A DNA stretch of 16,874 nucleotides, from positions 1 to 16,874 of the forward strand of contig JANNEN010000224.1 of NCBI GenBank assembly GCA_031378715.1, given 5' to 3'. The position numbers were made by a program, and so were the translations under genes. The stretch is from Emticicia sp031378715 (GTDB taxonomy: Bacteria > Bacteroidota > Bacteroidia > Cytophagales > Spirosomataceae). The notes under the pieces were generated by a model. The model had not been told where the DNA came from, did not search any database, and saw only the letters and a list, made by a program, of their open reading frames with translations. Shown here piece by piece: positions 1 to 7,300 of this stretch (positions are counted from its first letter, which is position 1; each line of letters opens with the position of its first letter).

Positions 1-18
1 ACATTCAATCATCTTTGA

Positions 19-55
19 TTAGAGATAGGGTTTCGAGCCGAAACCCTATCTCTAA
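19..55 (-). terminator. Very stable 17-bp hairpin downstream of the Cys-rich peptide
   Basis: Bases 19-35 and 39-55 form a perfect 17-bp stem with a 3-base loop. The hairpin begins 20 bases after the stop codon of the Cys-rich peptide gene, where a transcription terminator would sit. No U-tract follows on either strand, so it may instead be an RNA 3'-end stabiliser or a bidirectional hairpin. The structure is seen directly; the terminator role is inferred from position. Confidence 0.55.
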
Positions 56-74
56 ACTGCGATTTCAGTTAGCC

Positions 75-188
75 TTACTCAAGGCTTAGACTGAAGCAGC
101 AGCAGCAATTGCAGCAGCAGTTACAGCATCCCGCTGCGATGATACTTCTGTTGGCGTTTGCACCCGAAGATAATCTTGTGATTTTCAT
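75..188 (-). CDS. Cys-rich 37-residue peptide, possible second RiPP precursor
   Basis: An ATG at 188 opens a 37-codon frame ending in TAA at 75-77. The peptide has a polar N-terminal half, starting MKITRLSSGANANRS, then IIAAG, then a tract with nine Cys in eleven residues (CCNCCCNCCCC, residues 21-31), and ends FSLSLE. The layout of a leader-like part, a small-residue AAG site and a dense Cys core is what a ribosomally made, modified peptide or a metal/thiol peptide would look like. It lies 266 bases beyond the lanC/xre operon on the same strand, has its own promoter candidate at 347-380 and is followed by a strong hairpin. An in-frame TTG 13 codons upstream could give a 50-residue version. 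No strong ribosome-binding site is visible. The only Ser residues in the putative core come after the Cys tract, and the leader lacks the motif seen in the main precursor, so it is not a typical lanthipeptide. It matches no family I can name. Confidence 0.5.
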   Translation of the reverse strand: MKITRLSSGANANRSIIAAGCCNCCCNCCCCFSLSLE

Positions 189-346
189 ATAATATGAGAT
201 TGAATGTTTACGCTTACTCTTTTTCAAACAGTTGTGGGATTTTCAGCATCCTCCCATTTATTGCGACCATGGAACAATACATATTTGATACTCTTTTACT
301 TGCTAACCTCAAAATTACTTTGTGTATTAAAATCCTTTTGATAAGT

Positions 347-380
347 CAAAGTTGCGACTTTATTTATTGCTTTTCAAAAA
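347..380 (-). promoter_or_regulatory. Candidate promoter for the Cys-rich peptide
   Basis: On the minus strand TTTTTG (375-380) is followed after 20 bases by CAACTTTG (347-354). This approximates the Bacteroidota -33 TTTG / -7 TAnnTTTG consensus, with C in place of the first T of the -7 box. It would start transcription about 150 bases upstream of the peptide ATG. Such AT-rich matches arise by chance, so this is weak. Confidence 0.25.
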
Positions 381-454
381 CTTTATTTCATACTTCATAA
401 CCTAATATTATGTTTTATAAATTACTGATAATCAGGCATTTACATTGCATTTGC

Positions 455-712
455 TCAGGCGGCAACTTTATTCTTATATAGCATATCTACAGTCTTTTGC
501 ATCAGTTCGGCCACTGATAAATGTAGCAACTCAATGGCATCAATGTGCAGGATTTGGGCTATCTTTTGGAGGCAGTTGAGCGAATATTCGGTATGCCCGT
601 TTTCTTTTTTACTATACGCTGCCTGACTGATACCCATCTCGAAAGCAACGTATTCTTGCGAATAGCCGTATAGCTCACGTAATCGCCGGACTTTTAGTGC
701 TAAATCTTTCAT
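455..712 (-). CDS. XRE-family helix-turn-helix regulator
   Basis: This 85-residue protein is almost entirely a Cro/C1-type helix-turn-helix domain (about residues 6-62). The hallmark spacing is visible in LRELYGYSQEYVA, MGISQAAYSKKENG and the following LQKIAQIL helix. A short C-terminal tail could mediate dimerisation. It starts 11 bases after the lanC stop codon, so the two are almost certainly co-transcribed, and the pair probably shares the promoter upstream of the precursor gene. XRE proteins bind short palindromes. The 12-bp inverted repeat at 2176-2205 in the central control region is an obvious candidate operator, which would make this a local regulator of the peptide locus. The family assignment is secure; the target and the sign of regulation are inferred. 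Confidence 0.88.
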   Translation of the reverse strand: MKDLALKVRRLRELYGYSQEYVAFEMGISQAAYSKKENGHTEYSLNCLQKIAQILHIDAIELLHLSVAELMQKTVDMLYKNKVAA

Positions 713-723
713 TTTTTTGGAGT

Positions 724-1818
724 TTAATGATTATAAATTGGTAATAATGTGGATCGAGTTTCATTACATTTTGCTTGCTGTAAGACGACGGTCGTAACCG
801 CCTCAATCAATTCCCGATTAAAAACTTGCGTATTTTCGATTTCTTGCATTAGCTTACTTTGCCAACAAACCAATGCTTTTTTGTAAGCTGGTTGAGGGTC
901 AATGTCGTGCAGTCGCTGGTAGTTTAGTACCAAGTTTGCCAGACCGTTTTCGAGGCCAAGCCCCGATACGTGATTTCGCTCGTTGGCTGCAACAGTTAAA
1001 GTATGCAAACCGACCAACTGTGCGATGTCAAAGAAATAGTCAACACCTAATGTTTTCGATGCTCGGTATAATAGTAACGTTTGATTGAGGTCGCCTATCA
1101 CCCATGAGGTTTCGTTGTCGAATATTGGTTTGCCTTTTTCGAGACCCGTCGGAAAAAACCTAAACCGATTATCGGTGGCATCGACCTCTTGCCGCAACGA
1201 AAGCATCAAATTACAACCATTGATGATTAAATCTTTGATTTCGTCGTTATGCTCAATGTAAGTAGTCAGCAGCAGCAACGAACCAACCAATCCATGACAC
1301 CTCGAAAAATCTAACGAATGATTTTTGATTTTGTCAAGAGCAAACGTTTCTTTCACAGATTTGAGAAAAACAGCAAGGTTTTGCTCGAAATAATTTTCAG
1401 AAACTTCATCTCTTTGCTGGCGATGCCCCAAATAGTGCAGCAAACCACCAGTGCCATTGACAAACCCCAAATTATTTTTATTTGTTTGTTCTGCAAAATA
1501 ATCATTAACTTGGTTGTCGATTTTCACCATTAATCTGCCCCAATCCTGTGGGGTTTCGTCTGTACGAATGTAATTTAGACCAATATAGGCTACATTATCA
1601 GTGACAGGAAAGGGGCTTCGATTAAGGGTGTCGTAAATTCTTTTTAAAAGTTGTGTTCGTAAAGTAAAAACTATTTCATTTTCTATCAGTTGTGTGGGTT
1701 CGAGAGCTTGCAAAAGAAATGTCATAGAAATATCGTTTGCCAAATCGTTGCTTTGGTTTGTATCGGATTCGTTGCTTTGAGCAATCATCCATAATACCTT
1801 ATCTCTCAAACTGTTCAT
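724..1818 (-). CDS. LanC-like lanthionine cyclase homologue lacking the zinc ligands
   Basis: This 364-residue protein has the alpha/alpha-toroid pattern of the LanC family: GTGGLLHYLGH (residues 122-132), CHGLVGSLLLL (174-184), SWVIGDLNQTLLL (238-250) and GLENGLANLVL (288-298). In LanC enzymes such as NisC, the cyclase positions a Cys thiol with a zinc ion held by Cys in the SWCYG motif and by Cys-His in a CHG motif about 46 residues later. Here those positions read V240 and E290-N291, so all three ligands are missing. The CHG at 174-176 is not the zinc site: its spacing (65 residues before SWxxG) matches the earlier catalytic-His motif of NisC. The final Gly-rich repeat is also degenerate (ELIEAVTTVVL). 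The gene follows the precursor on the same strand after 103 bases and precedes the XRE gene. It may be an inactive scaffold or leader-binding partner, or catalyse without zinc. Family membership is clear; loss of activity is inferred. Confidence 0.85.
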   Translation of the reverse strand: MNSLRDKVLWMIAQSNESDTNQSNDLANDISMTFLLQALEPTQLIENEIVFTLRTQLLKRIYDTLNRSPFPVTDNVAYIGLNYIRTDETPQDWGRLMVKIDNQVNDYFAEQTNKNNLGFVNGTGGLLHYLGHRQQRDEVSENYFEQNLAVFLKSVKETFALDKIKNHSLDFSRCHGLVGSLLLLTTYIEHNDEIKDLIINGCNLMLSLRQEVDATDNRFRFFPTGLEKGKPIFDNETSWVIGDLNQTLLLYRASKTLGVDYFFDIAQLVGLHTLTVAANERNHVSGLGLENGLANLVLNYQRLHDIDPQPAYKKALVCWQSKLMQEIENTQVFNRELIEAVTTVVLQQAKCNETRSTLLPIYNH

Positions 1819-1921
1819 TAGAAATTATTTTGTTAGTACCGTAATCATTTTTTTTCTTAAAAGTTGTGTGGATTTGTAATTGGTACGCTACTCGTTTTTG
1901 TGTTGTGTGTTGGGGTGTATC

Positions 1922-2059
1922 TTATCTGCCAAGAATGTCACAAATGTGCGAAGTAGATTTACCTCCACCTTTTGAGTTACTAAAATTTGAGCTGAAAGAC
2001 AAAACTGTTTCTTTCAATAAGTTTAATTTTGACGACTTGAATTTGGTAAGGGTTTTCAT
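1922..2059 (-). CDS. Class I lanthipeptide precursor (45 residues)
   Basis: An ATG at 2059 opens a 45-codon frame ending in TAA at 1922-1924, directly upstream of the lanC-like gene on the same strand. The leader carries KLNLLKETV at residues 11-19, which fits the K-L-x-L-x-K-E-T-[IV] signature of Bacteroidota class I lanthipeptide leaders. It then runs through a Ser-rich linker to a GGG site (31-33), typical of double-glycine cleavage. The predicted core is KSTSHICDILGR (34-45), with Ser35, Thr36 and Ser37 as dehydration targets and one Cys (Cys40) able to form one thioether ring. The start is preceded by an A-rich stretch and a promoter candidate about 45 bases upstream. The opposite strand carries a longer frame across the same bases, but that frame has no recognisable features. 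Evidence is motif plus location; the product structure is not known. Confidence 0.85.
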   Translation of the reverse strand: MKTLTKFKSSKLNLLKETVLSFSSNFSNSKGGGKSTSHICDILGR

Positions 2060-2078
2060 AAAATTTGTTTGTTTATTA

Positions 2079-2133
2079 TTTTGTGGACTTGTTTAACGAT
2101 TCAAATTTGCAAGGTTTTTACTTGCCCGCAAAA
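2079..2133. promoter_or_regulatory. Candidate divergent promoter sharing a palindromic -7 box
   Basis: The self-complementary octamer CAAATTTG at 2102-2109 is flanked by TTTTG reading inward from both sides: 2079-2083 on the plus strand (18-base spacer) and 2129-2133 on the minus strand (19-base spacer). Both halves approximate the Bacteroidota -33/-7 promoter pattern. The minus-strand promoter would start transcription about 36 bases before the precursor ATG. The plus-strand one would give the kinase gene a leader of about 140 bases that includes the palindrome at 2176-2205. The match is imperfect (C instead of T at the first -7 position), so this is a candidate only. Confidence 0.4.
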
Positions 2134-2175
2134 CCAGATAAACCAATAGGCATAATTGATGGTCAAACCCCCGTT

Positions 2176-2205
2176 TTGTAAGTATAATCGCCTTTATACT
2201 TACAA
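2176..2205. promoter_or_regulatory. 12-bp inverted repeat, candidate operator
   Basis: TTGTAAGTATAA (2176-2187) and its exact reverse complement TTATACTTACAA (2194-2205) are separated by 6 bases. The repeat lies between the two divergent transcription units, 51 bases before the kinase start codon. Its symmetry fits a dimeric regulator such as the XRE protein of this locus. Further ATACTT or TACTT copies at 2118-2123 and 2237-2242 may be extra half-sites. The repeat is seen directly; the operator role is inferred. It has no U-tract, so it is unlikely to be a terminator. Confidence 0.5.
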
Positions 2206-2256
2206 TCGGGAGGTTCGTGTAGAAATACTCGTTTAAATACTTAAAAATCAGACAAA

Positions 2257-3333
2257 ATGGATATAAAAAAGCGTTTTTTGAACTTGAAAATGACCAAAAG
2301 CGGAGAAAGTGTACTATTTCATGTACTCTTCTGGGTTCTTTTCCTTGGTTTGGAATTGCTAATATTATTGATGGTAAATTCTCAAAAGAAGATTTACACC
2401 TATATACCCGTTCGATTGTTTAACCTGTTAGTATTTTACTTTTACGTTTTAGTCATCTACCCAAAGTTTCTGAATAGACAAAGGTTTTTAGTCGTCATTC
2501 TGTCTATTATACCAGTCAGTTTAATTTTTACACCATATACGTATTACTTGTGTAGATTTTTCTTATCATTTGGAATTCCAGCCGATGACTATACTTTTGC
2601 ACAGGCTTTTTTCGTGGCTGTTTGGTCGGTGGTAATATATATGCTCTATGGGGCAGCGTATTGGTTTTTTCAGAAAAATATCTTGAACGAAAGAGAAAAA
2701 AGAATAACTGAACAGACCCTTAGGCTGCAAGAAAAGCGTGTATATGAACTGAACCTACAACTCCATGATGCCGAATTAGCTTATCTGAGAAGCCAGATAA
2801 ACCCTCATTTTTTGTATAATTCGCTTAACTTTTTTTATTCGGAGGTGTATCAACATTCCCCAAAAGCGGCAGAGGGAGTTTTGATTTTAGTTGATATTTT
2901 TAAGTATGCCCTCAAAGAAAATGATGCCAACGGAAAAGTCGCCCTCGAAGACGAAATCAAGCACGTCGAAAACTTTATTGCCTTTCATCAGTTAAGGTTT
3001 AAGAATAGTTTGAATATTAAACTCATAAAAGAAGGAAATTTCAGGTTTCGGTCGATTATTCCTCTAATTATTATTAATTTCGTCGAAAATCTGTTCAAAC
3101 ATGGAGATTTGCACGATCCTGCTAATCCCGCAATTATTGAGATAAATATTTTCAGAAATGAATTTAGATTATCGACCCTAAATAAAATCAGATACGAACC
3201 CAAAGAAAAATCAACGGGAATTGGTATCGAAAATACCAGAAAAAGGTTAGAGATGACCTACGGTAAAGATACAAATCTCAAAATTACCGATGACGGGACT
3301 TTTTATGAATGCTTGCTGACTATCAATCTTTAA
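2257..3333 (+). CDS. LytS/YehU-type sensor histidine kinase
   Basis: This 358-residue membrane sensor kinase has four predicted transmembrane segments (about 19-40, 52-70, 77-97 and 112-137) with almost no extracytoplasmic domain. A linker helix follows (about 143-180), then the His_kinase motif SQINPHFLYNSLN with phospho-acceptor His184. The ATPase part shows the N-box NFVENLFKHG (274-283) and the glycine box GIGIENTRKRL (321-331). This layout is that of the small LytS-like kinases common in Bacteroidota, which usually pair with LytTR regulators. The next gene is one, though a 174-bp inserted element separates them. Sensing probably occurs within or near the membrane. In this locus the signal may be the modified peptide or envelope stress, but nothing in the sequence identifies the ligand. 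Confidence 0.92.
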   Translation: MDIKKRFLNLKMTKSGESVLFHVLFWVLFLGLELLILLMVNSQKKIYTYIPVRLFNLLVFYFYVLVIYPKFLNRQRFLVVILSIIPVSLIFTPYTYYLCRFFLSFGIPADDYTFAQAFFVAVWSVVIYMLYGAAYWFFQKNILNEREKRITEQTLRLQEKRVYELNLQLHDAELAYLRSQINPHFLYNSLNFFYSEVYQHSPKAAEGVLILVDIFKYALKENDANGKVALEDEIKHVENFIAFHQLRFKNSLNIKLIKEGNFRFRSIIPLIIINFVENLFKHGDLHDPANPAIIEINIFRNEFRLSTLNKIRYEPKEKSTGIGIENTRKRLEMTYGKDTNLKITDDGTFYECLLTINL

Positions 3334-3384
3334 GTATGACTACTACACACAAAAATCTTCGCTTACAGTTAATTCGTTTATTTA

Positions 3385-3558
3385 GAGGTTGTTTAAGTTT
3401 TTTTTTGATAGTTAAGAATGATACTTTTTTGACAAAATCAAGATAAAAAATGTGAAATTTTGCGAGCAAAATGAGAATTTTTTAACGCAGAGTTTGTTAA
3501 AAAGGTGCAGCATCGGCTGTCCGAATTTTTAACCCAAATCAAAAACTTAAACAACCTC
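3385..3558. mobile_element. MITE-like element with 18-bp terminal inverted repeats and TTA target duplication
   Basis: GAGGTTGTTTAAGTTTTT (3385-3402) is repeated exactly in inverted orientation at 3541-3558. The 174-bp unit is flanked by TTA at 3382-3384 and TTA at 3559-3561, as expected for a 3-bp target duplication. It contains no reading frame for a transposase. A 3-bp TNA duplication resembles IS1031-like members of the IS5 family, so it is probably a non-autonomous derivative of such an element. Family assignment is inferred. It separates kinase and regulator genes that would otherwise be about 100 bases apart. Confidence 0.75.
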
Positions 3559-3610
3559 TTAGATTTTCAGACTAATTTTGGTCTTTGTAGCTTGCTAATA
3601 CTAACCAAAA

Positions 3611-4354
3611 ATGATTACTTGCATTATTGTTGATGACGAGCAAACAGCGATTGATCTCATGAAAGTATTTGTCAATCAAACCCCTTTTTTGAGTTTGGTG
3701 GCATCGACTACCAATCCCATTGAGGCTATCGAGATGATTCAATCACAACCCATTGATTTGGTATTTGTTGATATTCAGATGCCCCAACTTTCGGGTTTGA
3801 GCTTTGCCAAAATAGTACAAAACAAAACCAAAGTAATATTTACAACTGCCTATTCTGAGTTTGCTATTGAGGCATTTGAGTTAGAAGCCGTTGATTACCT
3901 GACCAAGCCGATTCCCTACGAAAGATTCTTGAAAGCCGTTCAGAAACTCCTCAACCAGCGAGTCAGTGTTCCAGCCAGCCAGCAAGTAAAACTACCCCAA
4001 GCCGAAGAAGATTTTGTGTTTGTAAAAACCGAAACCAAAGGCAAAATGATACGCATAAACTACAAGGATATTTGCTTTGCCGAAAGCCTCAAAAACTACA
4101 TCACGATTCATACCAAAACCGAGCAAGTAACTACGCTCATGACTATGAAGGACTTGGAAGACAAGCTCCCCCTCGAAAAATTTATGCGGGTGCACAAGTC
4201 TTACATCGTGGCTCTTGACAAAATTAAGCTCATCGACGGTAACCAGATTTCGCTACAAGACACCAAAGGTCTTATTCCACTCGGTGATTCGTTCAGAAAT
4301 GATTTTTTTGATACGCTCGACTCGAAAGTTTTGGGCGGAAAAAACAAGAAATAG
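3611..4354 (+). CDS. LytTR-family response regulator
   Basis: This 247-residue protein has an N-terminal receiver domain (1-115) with the acidic pair D8-D9, phospho-acceptor Asp54 in VFVDIQMP, Thr78-Thr79 and Lys99 in LTKP. A short linker leads to a LytTR DNA-binding domain (about 135-237) carrying the typical MRVHKSYIV signature. LytTR proteins bind pairs of short direct repeats upstream of their targets. It is 18 bases upstream of the LanB start, so the two are co-transcribed. It is most likely phosphorylated by the upstream LytS-type kinase and controls this locus. Repeated TACTT-type motifs in the 2060-2256 control region could be its sites, but the binding sequence cannot be settled by reading alone. 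Confidence 0.93.
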   Translation: MITCIIVDDEQTAIDLMKVFVNQTPFLSLVASTTNPIEAIEMIQSQPIDLVFVDIQMPQLSGLSFAKIVQNKTKVIFTTAYSEFAIEAFELEAVDYLTKPIPYERFLKAVQKLLNQRVSVPASQQVKLPQAEEDFVFVKTETKGKMIRINYKDICFAESLKNYITIHTKTEQVTTLMTMKDLEDKLPLEKFMRVHKSYIVALDKIKLIDGNQISLQDTKGLIPLGDSFRNDFFDTLDSKVLGGKNKK

Positions 4355-4372
4355 AACCCACTATTTACGATA

Positions 4373-7300
4373 ATGCATCCAAACTTCCAACCAGAGGGCT
4401 ACTACGTACTCCGAAATCCGTCGCTGCCGATTGAAGAATTATTTAGACTTATTTCGGAAAAAGACCCAAAAAGATTTGAAAATAAGCTGAAGAAAATCGT
4501 ACAAAACCCAGTCGTTAGTCATGCCATATTGGTTGCGTCGGTGGCTCTGCACGAGCGAATCGAAACTTGGCTTGGTGGTGGTAAAGTATCAGAGCTTACG
4601 CAGCTTGCGGCATCAATCTACAAATATGTAGCCCGAATGACCACTCGTTGTACTCCCTACGGAATGTTTGCTGGCGTTTCGGCGGGCGTTATTGCCGAGC
4701 AAACAGCCATTGTTTTTGAACAACAACAACACCACAGGTACATCGCAAGGCTGGATATGACCTATACTTCGGAGCTAATACAATATATTTTGAGCCAACC
4801 CTTAATCACGCAACACTTACTTTTTTACCCAAATACAAGCCTTTACGCCTTGCCCGACCAGTACCGCTACGTTGAGCGTAGTATTGTTGATAAAAACCAA
4901 AAATATGTCATCAGTTCAGTGCAGTACAGCCAAACTTTGGCAAGTATTTTTGACTTTACAAAAACTGGGAAACTTCCAAATCAGATTGCCGAATCACTGA
5001 TTGATGAAGAAACGACCCTCGAGGAAGCCACCGAGTTTGTGCAGCAACTCATCGAAAATCAGCTTTTAGTTGCCGAAATCGAACCACAACCCACCAATCC
5101 CTTTTTCTTTCAGTTGCTGATTCAGAAGTTAAGCTCCATTGAGGCTGCCAAAAATTTATGCAAAAGCCTAACGAAAATTCAGGAGCAATTAGGTTTTGAG
5201 TTTTATACTACCCAAAGCCATCGGGCAATTTTAAGCGAATTATCAAGCATTGTGGCTACGACTGCCCAAGACTTGGTTCAAATAGATACGTTTCATGGCA
5301 CCACCCAAAATCAAATCGGTAAGCAAGCCATCGGGCGAATAACGGAGCAAATTGGCGAGTTGATTCCCTATTTAGCAAAATCCAAATCTTCGAGTGACCT
5401 CGAAAATTTTAGAAAGGATTTTTATGATAAATACCAAGAAGAAGAAGTTCCATTATCGGCGGCAATAGACCACGAATATGGTATTGGGTATGGCAAAAAT
5501 GCCAACTCAAATATTGGTGATTTACCATTAATCGAAAAGCTGACATTCGACGAAGTTAGCACCCATCGAAAATATACAAATGATGCGTTTCAAGCATTTT
5601 TGTTAGAAAAATACACTGAAAGTATCAAATTTCGTAAAAATGAAATCATAATTACACCCAAAGATTTGGCGGGCTTAGATAAAAAAAACATCGTTGATTT
5701 TCCGAGTAGTGCCTATCTCTTTGGTAGTTTGATGGCAGCAGATGCTCAATCGGTTGATGATAAAGCCTTTACATTTTGTTTGATTGGCTTTTCGGGACCT
5801 TCGGCTACCAGCTTGCTCACTCGCTTTTGTCATGGCAACGAAACCCTACAAAAATTCGTAGAAAAAACCCATGAAAAAGAAGCCGCACTTTTTGAGGGTG
5901 CAATCGTTGCCGAAATCGTGCATATTCCAGAGGCACGGATAGGTAATATTCTCAACCGACCCGCCACCCGTGCCTACGAGATTCCGTATTTGGGCAATGC
6001 GAGCGTGGAAGCAGATTTTCGTATTGATTTAGATGATATTTTGGTGTCCGTTCCGAATGGACAGCGAGTAGTTTTGCGTTCCAAAAAACACAATAAAGTG
6101 ATTATTCCCAGACTCACCTCGGCACATAATCATCAGCTTGGACTGCCAGTGTATAGTTTTCTTTGTGATTTTCAGAATGAATTTGGCTCAATAAATATGA
6201 TGTTTGACTGGGGTATTTTGAAAGAGCAGAAATACCTCCCAGCGGTGCGTTACAAAAACATCTTGCTACAAAGAGCCACTTGGAACCTCAATACCGAAGA
6301 CTTAAAACTGGGCATTAAGGCATTGATAAAACATTATAGCATAGCTCGGTACGTGGTTATGGTTGAAAAAGACAACGAACTTTTTTTGGATTTACGAAAC
6401 CCATTTTGTCAAAATATCCTGGTCGAAAGTATCCAAAAAAAGAAAACCGTCAAACTCTGTGCGTTTGTGCAATTGCCCCAAAATTGTTTCATAAAAGATA
6501 GCAAAGGTAGTTACACCAATGAACTGATTATTCCTTATGTTTATGCGGAAACGAAGATTTTTCACCAAAAAAATATCCAGCAAAATACAATTACCCAGCA
6601 AGATTTCTTGTTGGGAAGCGAATGGCTTTATCTCAAAGTATATGCAGGAAAAGGAAGCATTGATAAATTTTTGCAGCACGAGTTATTGGGTTTTGTTGAA
6701 AACTTACTTTCAGAAAATCAAATCAAACAATTTTTCTTTATTCGTTACGAAGACAATGATGGGAATCATTTACGCATTAGATTTTTGTTAAACGCTGATA
6801 ATCAATCACTTACAACCAAATCTATTACTGACTATTTTAACGTTTTTGTAAAAGAAAAACGTTTTGACAAAATTTTGGTCGATAGCTACCTCCGAGAAAC
6901 CGACCGCTACGGAGCCGAAACGATTGAACTTTCCGAAAAAATATTCCATGAAGATAGTTGCTTGACATTAACTATCATTGGCTCAGTTGGTGCTGACTAT
7001 CGTTGGCTACTTACTCTCAAAATGCTTGACACGCAGCTCAATAGTTTTGGTTTTAATTTGGAAGAAAAAAAGAACCTACTGGCTATTATTTCTGAATCAT
7101 TTCTAAGCGAATTTAAAGCCGAGATTGGCCTAAAAAAACAACTTTCACAATTTTTTAGGGAGCGAAGCCAAGCCATTAAAACAATCATGCAAACCCTGAC
7201 CGAAGATGAATCGCTGCAAAATACCTTCGAGTCAATGAATCAATATGCCCAAAATATTGATCCAATGGCACAGAAAATCTCACAATCATATCCAAAACCG

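Noticed and set aside
75..130. GCA/CAG triplet run as a simple microsatellite only
   Set aside because: It is interrupted and in frame with an ATG, stop and downstream hairpin, so a Cys-rich peptide is at least as good an explanation. It is kept as a moderate-confidence gene.
174..176. Codon numbers within the LanC-like protein: CHG taken as the canonical LanC zinc motif
   Set aside because: In LanC the zinc CHG follows SWCYG by about 46 residues. This CHG precedes SWxxG by 65 residues and matches the earlier conserved-His motif. (Positions given are residues; the bases are about 1291-1299.)
194..400. 68-codon plus-strand frame next to the Cys-rich peptide
   Set aside because: It is AT-rich with hydrophobic and Cys-rich scatter, no homology I can recognise, and runs against the direction of the surrounding genes.
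1866..2096. 76-codon plus-strand frame (MWICNWYATRF...) as a gene
   Set aside because: It overlaps the minus-strand lanthipeptide precursor, which has a clear leader motif and cleavage site. The plus frame has no recognisable domain and an odd residue composition.
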